From positions 1 through 64,000 of the forward strand of contig CALJKV010000040.1 in NCBI GenBank assembly GCA_937974245.1: 64,000 nt of DNA, given 5' to 3'. How positions within the stretch are numbered: the first letter of the stretch is position 1; each line of letters starts with the position of its first letter. The stretch is from an uncultured Chloroflexota bacterium (GTDB lineage: Bacteria > Chloroflexota > Anaerolineae > Aggregatilineales > Phototrophicaceae). This document shows, piece by piece, positions 43,561 through 52,170 of this stretch. The notes beneath the pieces were generated by a model. That model made no database searches and was not told the origin of the DNA. It saw only the letters and a program-made list of their open reading frames with translations. The translations under genes were made by a program, and so were the position numbers.

Positions 43561-44658
43561 CTAAGGCGCCCGGTTCAGCTTGGTGAAGAAATCCCGGAAA
43601 ATCTCATCCCGGTTACAACCGTAGGCTTCACGCATCAGGTGACGGCTGTCGTCCCGCCTGTAATACAGGTCATTGGTCAGGATTGGCGAGTGAACGAGGT
43701 GCGAAGGCACCCAATCCGGATTCAACAACCAGGCGATATTGATAACATCCCAGATAATCCAGGTGCGTCCGAAATACTCGTTAACGCCGATCATCGGGTG
43801 GATGGGATTATGGGTATACAGATGGTACAGATAGTCCCCGATTTTTCCTTTCCCCTTCACCCACCGTTCCATATCAGGCAGGGATAACTTCAACTGCTCG
43901 CCAATGTAATAGCCGGGCAGATATACATGCGGCACGCCACAATCAAACAGCAGGCGCGATGAGATAGCATCCTGCATGAGGTTAAGGGATGCCATGTGGG
44001 AAAGAAACTCGACATGGGATGGATACGAACTCGTCCACAAAATGACAATCCGTTTGATGATTTTCGGCTGCATCAGGATGGCCGAGGCGATATTGGTTAA
44101 GCAACCTATCGCGGCAATATACAGCGGGCGCTCATCATCCGCCATCGCCCGTTCAATGATGAACTCGGCGGCAGGACTCCGTATCGGCTCATCAGGCGAT
44201 GTCAGATACCCAGGAGAACCTCGGAAGACTCTGCCAGACGTATCTTCATCCAGCAGGTCAAACACTTTCAGTATCTCCAGGTAGCTCAGTTCCATGCCCT
44301 CGTCGGGGTCCACAAAGCGAATATCGTGGGGATTCATGCCATTTTCGATCATGCGACGGGCCGAGACGGCATAACGCATGGCAATATCCGGCATGGCTGT
44401 GCCGGCATCCGTGCCCAGGTTCTGCTTCAGGGCGTCGTAGGCTGCCAGAAGCGGCTTGCGATGATGGCGGTGCGAATACGGTTCGGCCACCACGCCTTCG
44501 ATGTCAAAAACATCCTGCGAGAGCAGCGCCCAGGCGATAGCGTACTGGTCGTCAATTTCGTTATGGGTGTCGGTGTCAATAAGCAGCCGGATTTTACCCG
44601 ACGGCAGTTCAAGGCGCTGGCGCATTTCGGCCTGTGTGAGCTGTGGAAACTGTGGCAC
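43561..44658 (-). CDS. Inosine/uridine-preferring nucleoside hydrolase family protein
   Basis: A 365-residue nucleoside hydrolase. The calcium-binding motif LLIDTDTHNEIDDQYA lies at residues 26-40. Further blocks are the ILWTSS stretch, MQDAISSRLLFDCGVPHVYLPG and EYFGRTWIIWDV. It splits N-ribosides to base and ribose. GTG 44658 is chosen as start because AGGAG is eight bases upstream; a longer reading would overlap the ADP-ribosylglycohydrolase gene. It differs from short IUNH enzymes by an N-terminal extension of about 25 residues. Confidence 0.85.
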   Translation of the reverse strand: MPQFPQLTQAEMRQRLELPSGKIRLLIDTDTHNEIDDQYAIAWALLSQDVFDIEGVVAEPYSHRHHRKPLLAAYDALKQNLGTDAGTAMPDIAMRYAVSARRMIENGMNPHDIRFVDPDEGMELSYLEILKVFDLLDEDTSGRVFRGSPGYLTSPDEPIRSPAAEFIIERAMADDERPLYIAAIGCLTNIASAILMQPKIIKRIVILWTSSYPSHVEFLSHMASLNLMQDAISSRLLFDCGVPHVYLPGYYIGEQLKLSLPDMERWVKGKGKIGDYLYHLYTHNPIHPMIGVNEYFGRTWIIWDVINIAWLLNPDWVPSHLVHSPILTNDLYYRRDDSRHLMREAYGCNRDEIFRDFFTKLNRAP

Positions 44659-44696
44659 GGTGGGTTCTCCTAAAATCTCTGATGAAAGAAGGATAT

Positions 44697-45779
44697 TTAC
44701 AGCAGCGCCCCCAGGTCGCCTATATTGATGCGGGATTGTTCGTAATCCTTCACGATCAACTCCGTGAGTTTCACCGAATAGTCGTGCATATCCACTGCAG
44801 GATTGCCGGAGATCACCGGCTGTATCCACTCCACCGGGATTCCGTCAACACCGTTGAAAGCCCCGGCCAGCGCACCGGCCACACTGGCATAACTGTCTTT
44901 ATCGCGCCCATACATGATTGCACCCATGATTGACTGTTTGACATCTCCCTCTGCCGCGACAAACATCGCCAGAGCGACAACCAGTGTATGAATGGCTTCG
45001 GAAAACAGGTGTCCCCATTCAAGAATAGCCGTCAGAGGTTCACGGATAGCGAAGACATCGCGTTCGCGCCGGGCGATTTCCAGTGCCTTATCCAGAAACT
45101 GGATGTTCGGGTCGTAGCGCCATTCGGTGTTGTGCCAGTGACCGCCCTCCCGCCGGCGGGAAAAGCGCTGGTGGGCAGTACGAGCCGCATCAATGATGCC
45201 ATCTACCGTCGCGCTTGGGCGCATCGCCTCCGCGACTGCGGCGACCAGCATGGCGGAACTGTTTCTGGCATATCCGGCTGTCAGGAACGCCAAATCATAG
45301 CCAAGCTGGTAAGCCTCATCGGGACGGCACGCGGTAATCAGGCCCAGCGGAGAGTTTGCCATCAGGGAGCCGTTGGTCGGCTCACCTCCGAAGGCTACTT
45401 TGTCTTCACCCCATAGCGCCTGCATATAATATTCTTCGACAAAACCTTCGTGCATGGAGTCCGGCGCGTGATGGTACGCATCTGCCAGCACCAGCGCCAG
45501 ATCACCGGGGCGGGGTTTGCCGCCTGCCCGGAAAATCGCCTGACAGTGCAGGTGTTTGAGGCGTGTATCGTCAGTATATGCGCCTATACCATCCCCTTCA
45601 GCAAACTGGGCATGATGAGCCGGGGGGCGATTATAGGGCACATAACGATCCAGGTTGCCACCATAGGTCTCGCGGATAGCTTCGGGCGTCATATGTTCGA
45701 CTGGGCCGCCAAGCGCATCGCCAATAGCGCCACCTAACATGCAGCCATACACTTTTTTGAACAGCGCGGTTTTCTGCAT
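44697..45779 (-). CDS. ADP-ribosylglycohydrolase family protein
   Basis: A 360-residue ARH-family protein: YGCMLGGAIGDALGGPVE, the metal motif YTDDTRLKHL, and the second metal site MYGRDKDSYASVAGALAGAF. It is only distantly like the copy at 7256-8299. ATG 45779 is one base from the stop of the ABC ATPase gene (45781). In this operon it is likely to hydrolyse a small ribosylated compound imported by the ABC transporter. Action on ADP-ribosylated protein is possible but not suggested by the neighbours. Confidence 0.85.
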   Translation of the reverse strand: MQKTALFKKVYGCMLGGAIGDALGGPVEHMTPEAIRETYGGNLDRYVPYNRPPAHHAQFAEGDGIGAYTDDTRLKHLHCQAIFRAGGKPRPGDLALVLADAYHHAPDSMHEGFVEEYYMQALWGEDKVAFGGEPTNGSLMANSPLGLITACRPDEAYQLGYDLAFLTAGYARNSSAMLVAAVAEAMRPSATVDGIIDAARTAHQRFSRRREGGHWHNTEWRYDPNIQFLDKALEIARRERDVFAIREPLTAILEWGHLFSEAIHTLVVALAMFVAAEGDVKQSIMGAIMYGRDKDSYASVAGALAGAFNGVDGIPVEWIQPVISGNPAVDMHDYSVKLTELIVKDYEQSRINIGDLGALL

Positions 45780-45780
45780 G

Positions 45781-46830
45781 TTATTTTCCGTTTGCGGGTG
45801 GCAACAGCCAGATATGGGTTTTCGGTAGCTGGATCGGAATCGTATCGCCTTCCCGGATGTCAAGGTCTGCCGGGCCATGTGCCAGCCACTTGTTGCCGTC
45901 CACATCCAGCTGAACCTGCTTGTATGTGCCCATGTAGACCTGTGCCAACACCTTCACATGAATGAGGTTTTCGTCGCTGGTGGGAGCAAGATAGATGTCT
46001 TCAGGACGGACAGTTACCACAACCTTGCCATCCGGCTGCGTGACATGATCGGGCAGTATCGCCAGGCTACCCAGACCGGTCTCGACACAATCGCCACGCC
46101 GGGTTCCTGCCAGGAAATTATCATTGCGGAAGAAATGAGCGACTTCGGCAGAATTGGGACGCTCATAAAACGCCTTTGGCACATCAAACTGCTGCAAGAC
46201 GCCATCAAACATCAGGGCGATACGATCCGCCAGCATGACCGCCTCTTCCTGGTCATGGGTCACAAAGATGCTCGTGATATTCATCTCGCGTTGAATCGTG
46301 CGGATCAGCTCACGCATCTCCAGGCGCAGATTGGCGTCCAGGTTCGCCAGCGGCTCATCCAGCAGGAGCACATTAGGGCGGACGATCAGGGCACGTGCCA
46401 GGGCGATCCGCTGCTGCTGCCCCCCGGAAAGCTCATGCGGGCGGCGCGTTTCAAATCCCGGCAGATGCACCAGTTCCAGCATTTCGCTCACCCGGCGGTC
46501 AATCTCTTTTTTAGAGATGCCCGCCATCTTGAGGCCAAAGCCGACATTCCTGGCAACATCCATCGTTGGAAATAACAGGTGCTTCTGGAACACCATGACC
46601 GCGCCGCGCTTCTCGGTAGGGACGGCAACCATGGATTTTCCATCAAATTGGACGTCGCCTTCCGAAGGCAGCAGCAAACCGGTAATCATCCGTAATGTAG
46701 TGGTTTTGCCACAACCGGAGGGCCCCAGAAAAGCGATTAGTTCGCCGGATTCCACCTCAAGATTGAGATTATTCACTGCGATTACATCATCAAAACGGCG
46801 GGTTAATCCCTTGAGCATTACGTGGGTCAT
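45781..46830 (-). CDS. ABC transporter ATP-binding protein (YnjD/PotA-like)
   Basis: A 349-residue ATPase. Walker A is GPSGCGKTT, the signature LSGGQQQR, and Walker B VLLLDEPLANLD, with the switch His in VTHDQEEA. The C-terminal about 110 residues form a TOBE-type domain (VVTVRPEDIYL). It energises the importer made of the two permeases 46827-48527 and the substrate-binding protein 48587-49840. It is one of only two ABC ATPases in the window. Its ATG overlaps the previous stop by four bases. Confidence 0.9.
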   Translation of the reverse strand: MTHVMLKGLTRRFDDVIAVNNLNLEVESGELIAFLGPSGCGKTTTLRMITGLLLPSEGDVQFDGKSMVAVPTEKRGAVMVFQKHLLFPTMDVARNVGFGLKMAGISKKEIDRRVSEMLELVHLPGFETRRPHELSGGQQQRIALARALIVRPNVLLLDEPLANLDANLRLEMRELIRTIQREMNITSIFVTHDQEEAVMLADRIALMFDGVLQQFDVPKAFYERPNSAEVAHFFRNDNFLAGTRRGDCVETGLGSLAILPDHVTQPDGKVVVTVRPEDIYLAPTSDENLIHVKVLAQVYMGTYKQVQLDVDGNKWLAHGPADLDIREGDTIPIQLPKTHIWLLPPANGK

Positions 46831-47630
46831 AGTCGTCCAAATCCTCCCATCACGGCTGAGTCCTGACCCAATTGACGAGAGGTGAAGATCAGCACCAGAA
46901 TAGCCGGAGCCACAAAAACCAGGCTGATAGCGGCTGCGTTGGAATAGTTAATGCCGGTGATAAAGGGGAATAACACCACCGGTAAGGTGACAATAGTGCC
47001 GCCACCAATCAGCACAGTCGTGATGTACTGCCCCCAGGAAATCAGAAAAGTGAACATTGTGGCAACCATCAATCCGGGTAAAATGCCGGGCAGTGTCACA
47101 TTCAGGAAAACGCGGATCGGCCCGGCTCCCAGCGTCCTCGCGGTGTCTTCCAGCTCAGTGCCGTAATTGGAAAACACACTGACCATGACGAGTACCATAT
47201 AGGGAATACAGGGGATGAGATGTACCAGGCTGACCCCGATAAATGTGTTCGTCAGGTGAAGGCGAATGAACAACTGGTGGATACCCAGTGTCGAGACGAT
47301 ACCCGGCACGATAATCGGCACCATCAGCAGCCACTCAATAATGCCCTTCCCTTTAAAGTCGTTCAAGGCGATGGCCCGCGCCGCTGGCAACCCCACCAGG
47401 ATTGAGAGAATGCATACGAACACGGCGATTTCCAGGCTGTTCATGAATCCTTCAACGACTCGGGATGAAGGGGAAAACACATATTCCCAGGATGACATAC
47501 TCCATTCCGTTGGCAGAAGTGAAGGGAATAACCAGCGGTGCGCAAGTGACCAGATAATCTGTGGAATGACCGGCAGCGCCACGCCCAATACAATGGCGAT
47601 GATGGCTATCCAGCGAAACATTCTTTGCAT
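46827..47630 (-). CDS. ABC transporter permease (YnjC/PotC-like, C-terminal half)
   Basis: A 267-residue permease with six membrane segments. The EAA loop (GTELEDTARTLGAGPIRVFLNV) is near residue 170. It corresponds to the second half of the fused YnjC permease of YnjBCD-type systems; here the two halves are separate genes. It pairs with 47649-48527. Confidence 0.86.
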   Translation of the reverse strand: MQRMFRWIAIIAIVLGVALPVIPQIIWSLAHRWLFPSLLPTEWSMSSWEYVFSPSSRVVEGFMNSLEIAVFVCILSILVGLPAARAIALNDFKGKGIIEWLLMVPIIVPGIVSTLGIHQLFIRLHLTNTFIGVSLVHLIPCIPYMVLVMVSVFSNYGTELEDTARTLGAGPIRVFLNVTLPGILPGLMVATMFTFLISWGQYITTVLIGGGTIVTLPVVLFPFITGINYSNAAAISLVFVAPAILVLIFTSRQLGQDSAVMGGFGRL

Positions 47631-47648
47631 CGGTATGTCCTCTTTGCG

Positions 47649-48527
47649 TTATGACTCGACCGCGTATTTGGCAAGACGCTTATATGCCACCAGCAGGAAA
47701 ATGGCAACGACCGCCAGAATCATGCTGATTGCCATAGCCTGGGGCCTTAAGGCGAGGTCAGGGTCCTGATAGTTTCGAAATGCCATAACCGGGAGTGTGG
47801 TCGGATGCCGGACACCGAGCAGAAGCGGTATTTCATAATTGGCGAAAACAAAGGCAAATACAATAATTGAAGTTGACAGGATGCCCGGCAGCATCAGCGG
47901 GAAAAGCACATAACGAAACCGCTGCCAGCTATTCGCCCCCAGCGTGCGTGCGATTTCTTCGTACTGCGGGCCAACACTCTTCAGCACTGCCAGCACAACG
48001 ACCCCGATAAAAGGCACTTCCTTCCATAAAAACGTCAACTGAATGGCGACCCCTGCCGTATCAAATACCATGACCGGGAAATCACGCGGAGTCTGTGTCA
48101 GCCCTAGCGCGACCGAGCTGCGCGATAACAGACCACTCTGGCTGACCAACAGGACGATGCCGGTTGCCACAACCAGATGTGGGATTGGAATCGGCACCTG
48201 GTAGATAAGGGTCAGCAAGCGACTGCCCCGGAAAGTGTGCCGCAGAACGAGCGCAAACGCTACAGCCAGAACGGATGAAAACAACGTGCTCAAAAAGGCT
48301 AACCGGAACGTGAGCCAGAGCGAAGTAATAAAACCATCATCGGTGAGCACATCGCGGTAATAATCAAGCGTGAAATTATTCAGCCCGATTACTGGAAAAT
48401 AGCCGACACTCTGCCCCACACCTGAGATCATCCCCCCGCCGAACAACACCACAATAATGGCAATTGCCGGGAAGAGCATCATAGGAACTCTCAGCTTTTC
48501 CATCAGCTTGAGTCGATTCATAGCCAC
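47649..48527 (-). CDS. ABC transporter permease (YnjC/PotB-like, N-terminal half)
   Basis: A 292-residue permease. After a basic start come six hydrophobic segments, with periplasmic FTLDYYRDVLTDDGF. The EAA loop (YEEIARTLGANSWQRFRYVLFP) is near residue 200. It forms the channel with the protein encoded at 46827-47630 and follows the substrate-binding-protein gene after a strong stem-loop. GAGGAG precedes the ATG. Confidence 0.86.
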   Translation of the reverse strand: MAMNRLKLMEKLRVPMMLFPAIAIIVVLFGGGMISGVGQSVGYFPVIGLNNFTLDYYRDVLTDDGFITSLWLTFRLAFLSTLFSSVLAVAFALVLRHTFRGSRLLTLIYQVPIPIPHLVVATGIVLLVSQSGLLSRSSVALGLTQTPRDFPVMVFDTAGVAIQLTFLWKEVPFIGVVVLAVLKSVGPQYEEIARTLGANSWQRFRYVLFPLMLPGILSTSIIVFAFVFANYEIPLLLGVRHPTTLPVMAFRNYQDPDLALRPQAMAISMILAVVAIFLLVAYKRLAKYAVES

Positions 48528-48538
48528 TCCTCTTTAAC

Positions 48539-48566
48539 AGGATGGCCGGCCTTTACCGGCCATCCT
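48539..48566 (-). terminator. Strong hairpin after a substrate-binding-protein gene
   Basis: A perfect 11-bp stem, AGGATGGCCGG/CCGGCCATCCT, with a 6-base loop, between the YnjB-like gene and the first permease. It lies within 25 bases of the stop. There is no T-run, so it probably protects the upstream message or attenuates the downstream genes. Confidence 0.65.
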
Positions 48567-48586
48567 GCGTGGTTCTGTGTGTGTGC

Positions 48587-49840
48587 TTAGTTTTCCAGGA
48601 CGTTCTCAATCCATCCGGCTTCAATTGCAGTGACCCAGTCCCCATTCGGCTCTGGCAGCGCAGCAGCGGCCAGGATAGTCGGAGACAGTGTCGCCGGGTG
48701 CAGTTCCATATCAGCAACCGCCTGTTGGAATTCTTCTGAATACACGGCAGGTGAAATTGGCGATAACCAGGCCCACTGCGCCGGGTCAACCAGTTTCAAC
48801 TGGAATTCTTCAGAAAGAATGTAGTTGGCGATTACCATAGCGCCCGCCGGATTGGGGGAATTGAAGGGGATCGCAACGAAGTTGTTGTTGGAGATCGTTC
48901 CGGTATCAAACACGAAAGTGCGAATCGTCTCAGGGTAGATACCCTGCGCGATATTATTGGCGGCATCAGCCGGGCCATAACCCATGCTGAACGCGATTTC
49001 CTGGTTCGCCAGCATACTATCCATAACTGTTGCCTCAGGATAGGTTTCGCCACCACGCCACAGATTCGGCTCAATTGAATTCAGATATTCCCACACAGCG
49101 GGGGCATACTGGTCAAATACTTCCTGGTCGAATTCCCCAAGGAATGGTTCGGGGCCGCCGGCGACCCAGTAGAATACGTGTCGCACGAACACACTACCGG
49201 TGAAATCAGGAAGTGCGGGATAAGTGAACAATCCAGGGTTCGCTTCAATCCAGGCTGTCAGGTCTTCAAAGGTTGTGGGCGGTTCTTCACCGACCAGCGC
49301 CGTGTTGTATTCCATCACGAATTGAGCGTGACCCCATGGCGATTCATAGCCATTCACCGGATAGCCAAAATCATAGGCGAGAGCAGGGTCTGCCCAATCA
49401 ACATAAGTGGCGTTCGGAATGAATTCCGACCAGGGGCCATAGAGTAGCTCGGCGTCTGCCAGAGTGCGGAAGTTCTCACCGTTGATCCACATCAGATCAA
49501 TAGCGCCTTGCTCAACACCGGCTGCGGCTTCGTTCAATACCTGGTCAACAAACAGTTCTGCACCGTTCGGGACGCGGTTCAGCGTAATGCCATACAATTC
49601 CTGTACCCGCTGGCCGATATCCGTATCCACGTCAGTGTTGATTTTGTCGCTGCCGCCCCACATCCACCAGTTAACGGTAGTGCCTTCGGCTGCTGCCAGT
49701 ACTTCTTCCCAGCTCGCAAAACCGGGAACTTCGCCGATAAGTTCATCCTGTGCCATAACTGCGCCAATAGCGACCAGGGTCAGGATGCTTAGCAGGGTGA
49801 TCGCAAAAATTAGTTTGATACGCCTTGAGTTAAACACCAT
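48587..49840 (-). CDS. YnjB-family ABC substrate-binding protein
   Basis: A 417-residue exported binding protein with signal peptide (FAITLLSILTLVAIGAVMAQ). It matches YnjB-type proteins along the mature part: NWWMWGGSDKIN, DLMWINGENFRTL, YGPWSEFIPN, GYESPWGHAQFV, FTYPALPDFTGSVFVRH. The natural ligand of YnjB is not established. The downstream N-ribosidase genes suggest a nucleoside or related riboside. It is the first gene of the long operon ending at 30821. The 161 bases between it and the epimerase gene (49841-50001) should contain the operon promoter. Confidence 0.88.
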   Translation of the reverse strand: MVFNSRRIKLIFAITLLSILTLVAIGAVMAQDELIGEVPGFASWEEVLAAAEGTTVNWWMWGGSDKINTDVDTDIGQRVQELYGITLNRVPNGAELFVDQVLNEAAAGVEQGAIDLMWINGENFRTLADAELLYGPWSEFIPNATYVDWADPALAYDFGYPVNGYESPWGHAQFVMEYNTALVGEEPPTTFEDLTAWIEANPGLFTYPALPDFTGSVFVRHVFYWVAGGPEPFLGEFDQEVFDQYAPAVWEYLNSIEPNLWRGGETYPEATVMDSMLANQEIAFSMGYGPADAANNIAQGIYPETIRTFVFDTGTISNNNFVAIPFNSPNPAGAMVIANYILSEEFQLKLVDPAQWAWLSPISPAVYSEEFQQAVADMELHPATLSPTILAAAALPEPNGDWVTAIEAGWIENVLEN

Positions 49841-50001
49841 TTATCTCCTCTAATAGACTATGTTTCTCTGAAAGCATTTTCTCGATGATCGATTCACGTT
49901 ATTCTATGCACATACCCCCTCTGACTAGGTTCGGACATCTATCTTGTAGTCATTTTCGCCAAAGATCAGCGAAATCCAGTAATCCACTCCGGGTCACAAC
50001 G

Positions 50002-50850
50002 TTAAGCAACATGTTCTCGCAGAAACGCCAACGCCTCTTTTACATCAGCGTCCATGTCCTCACCCACCAGGGGTCGCCATGTGTTGACGGTTCTACCTGT
50101 TTCAACATTCGGGTTGGGAAAAGTCTCAATGACCATCGTCCCCTGGTAATTAACTGCGTCTAATGCGGTCTTGATGGCGTCCCAGTTGATATGCCCCCGC
50201 CCTGGCAACTTGCGATTACTGGCCGCACAGTGGAAATGCCCGATGTGAGTTCCGGCCTGGCGAATTGCGGCAGCCAGATCATCCTCTTCCATGTTCATAT
50301 GATATGTGTCGAGTTGCAGTTTCACGGCAGGATGGTCAATCTGATGAAGGAACGATAGTCCCTCGGCTACAGTGTTGAACATGAAAGTCTCGAAGCGGTT
50401 GAGGATTTCCAGCGTGAGCGTTATGCCCAGATCACCGGCGATTTGGGCGATTTCTTTGAGTGCGGCGGCGCTGCGATCACGGTAAGGGCGCAGATCGCGC
50501 GTCTTGGGGAATTGCAACCAGGGAGCGTAGGTCACACCACCCAGAATGGGGCTGCCCAACTGTTGAGCGGTATCCAGGCAGCGCCGCAGATACTGAATCC
50601 CGGCGGCGCGGACACTGTCATCCGGGCTGGTGATGTCCGTCTGCAGACTCAACCCTGTGCTGCAAAAAACGCCCAGGTTAAGCCGATCCAATTCTGCGCG
50701 CATCCGGGGGACATCAATGGTTTCCGGCCCGGAAACAAAAGAGATTTCAACGCTGTCAAAACCGCAGTTCTTTGCTCTGGGGAAATAAGCAATCTGGTCG
50801 TCTATCCAGCGTTCAATCCAATAAAAAATTTCAATACCAATTTTTCGCAT
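50002..50850 (-). CDS. Ketose 3-epimerase-like TIM-barrel protein
   Basis: A 282-residue protein of the D-tagatose/allulose 3-epimerase group. The metal ligands are visible: Glu in LTLEILNRFET, Asp in VKLQLDTYHMN, His in GHFHCAASNR and Glu in MVIETF. The substrate Arg motif KLPGRGHINW is also present. Such enzymes epimerise free ketoses at C3. ATG 50850 is taken as start since the homology begins there. It is divergent from the GntR regulator and probably controlled by it through the CTGAAATTTCAG palindromes in between. Confidence 0.83.
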   Translation of the reverse strand: MRKIGIEIFYWIERWIDDQIAYFPRAKNCGFDSVEISFVSGPETIDVPRMRAELDRLNLGVFCSTGLSLQTDITSPDDSVRAAGIQYLRRCLDTAQQLGSPILGGVTYAPWLQFPKTRDLRPYRDRSAAALKEIAQIAGDLGITLTLEILNRFETFMFNTVAEGLSFLHQIDHPAVKLQLDTYHMNMEEDDLAAAIRQAGTHIGHFHCAASNRKLPGRGHINWDAIKTALDAVNYQGTMVIETFPNPNVETGRTVNTWRPLVGEDMDADVKEALAFLREHVA

Positions 50851-50891
50851 TTGAGAGTGTATTACCTTAAATAATCCAATTAATTTGAAAT

Positions 50892-50903
50892 CTGAAATTT
50901 CAG
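50892..50903. promoter_or_regulatory. GntR operator, copy 1
   Basis: A perfect 12-bp palindrome, CTGAAATTTCAG, 42 bases upstream of the epimerase start. The same 12-mer is the core of the longer palindrome at 51119-51138. Confidence 0.55.
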
Positions 50904-51118
50904 TTACAAGCAATCATATCGCAAAACAGATGTTTGTCAAATCATCTGCGTGTTCTGTATAACCATCGCAAGTTCAGGGTATTTGAACCTGATTCCCGCC
51001 GCAAAACCCCGATTTGAAGCCAGTTCAGCACTCAATTGAAATGTGATCTGTAAGTAATAATTGACAGACACCTGGGAATCTATTATGATTTACAGGTAAT
51101 TCTGCGCATAAAACCGGG

Positions 51119-51138
51119 CAAACTGAAATTTCAGTTTG
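51119..51138. promoter_or_regulatory. GntR operator, copy 2
   Basis: A perfect 20-bp palindrome with core CTGAAATTTCAG flanked by CAAA/TTTG, 26 bases before the GntR gene. Position and symmetry fit autorepression. The remaining sequence between the two operators (to make up the 314-base gap 50851-51164) contains no gene. Confidence 0.65.
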
Positions 51139-51164
51139 GCGTCTATCTGGAGATCATCTGACAA

Positions 51165-51872
51165 GTGTCTCGAAATACTCCCAGCCTCCAACCTGCTGCT
51201 ATTCCTAACCTGAATGAGACAGTCTATGAGGCACTCAGGAAAGCAATTCTCCGCTACGACTTCTCGCCCGGCCAGCGGCTTGATCTGGCGGAACTGGAAG
51301 AAAGTCTGAAGGTCAGCCGGACCCCATTAAAAAATGCCCTGACCCGCCTGGAAGTGGCGGGATTGGTTCAAGTGCAGGCGCGACGGGGCACATTCGTCAC
51401 CGAAATCAGCGCGGAAAAGCTGAACGAAGACTATAAGATCCGCAGTGCCTTTGAGCTTTATGTGGCACTCTGTCTTTACAAATACCTGACTCCTGAAGAT
51501 TATGATTTCTTTGCCGAAATCGGCATCCAGATGGACGAACTGGCAGCCCTTGCCAGGAAAGATGGCTGGCAGTGTGTAATCCATGATTACCTGGAACTGG
51601 ATCGCTCATTGCATGAACGTCTTGTCATCTGTGGCGGTACGCCACACATGGTTACGCTGTGGCAGCAAACCAATGTTCATATCCAGCTCGCACGCTTGTC
51701 CACCCGTTTTGAACCACACGATTTTGAGGCCATCCATTTTGAACACCGGCAGATTCTGGATGCTATCCGGGACGGGTCACCGGAACGTCTGAACGCAACC
51801 TTGCTCAATCATCTGGAATCGTCCCGGCTGGGAGTCCAGCGGATTCTGACCGCATCATCGTCTGCCTCTTGA
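51165..51872 (+). CDS. GntR-family regulator (FCD subfamily)
   Basis: A 235-residue regulator. The N-terminal winged helix covers about residues 15-80 (SPGQRLDLAELEESLKVSRTPLKNALTRLE, with ARRGTFVTEI as the wing). The rest is an all-helical FCD ligand domain with FELYVAL, LELDRSLHERLV and EHRQILDAI, which supplies metal/acid ligands (Asp/His). The start is GTG. FCD regulators respond to sugar acids and similar metabolites. It is flanked by its own palindrome and probably controls the divergent epimerase and perhaps neighbouring operons. Confidence 0.9.
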   Translation: MSRNTPSLQPAAIPNLNETVYEALRKAILRYDFSPGQRLDLAELEESLKVSRTPLKNALTRLEVAGLVQVQARRGTFVTEISAEKLNEDYKIRSAFELYVALCLYKYLTPEDYDFFAEIGIQMDELAALARKDGWQCVIHDYLELDRSLHERLVICGGTPHMVTLWQQTNVHIQLARLSTRFEPHDFEAIHFEHRQILDAIRDGSPERLNATLLNHLESSRLGVQRILTASSSAS

Positions 51873-52071
51873 ACTCGAATCCATCCTATGCTCATTGGAA
51901 TAAAGTATAGTGCGGGGGAAACAGCAGTTCCCTAATCTTATTGCCTGTGAAGCAGCCTCTCACTTTGGAATCTGAGTGTGTCCAGAACGGAGTTTGTTCG
52001 CACAGTTCAGCCACCAATAACCGAAATTTGACCGCAACACAACTGCCAATAAAACTGGCATTCCGCGATTA

Positions 52072-52101
52072 TTGCTCAAATATCCGTTCCTATGGTATAA
52101 A
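52072..52101 (+). promoter_or_regulatory. Promoter candidate for the putrescine-type operon
   Basis: TTGCTC (52072-52077) and TATAAA (52096-52101) are spaced by 18 bases, 70 bases before the substrate-binding-protein start. GGGGAG precedes that ATG. The rest of the 51873-52170 gap shows no gene. Confidence 0.4.
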
Positions 52102-52170
52102 GACTGCTATCTTCGGAATAGCACGCCGGAGACACTCGAATAGTTCTTTATAAATGGGGAGTAACGAATA

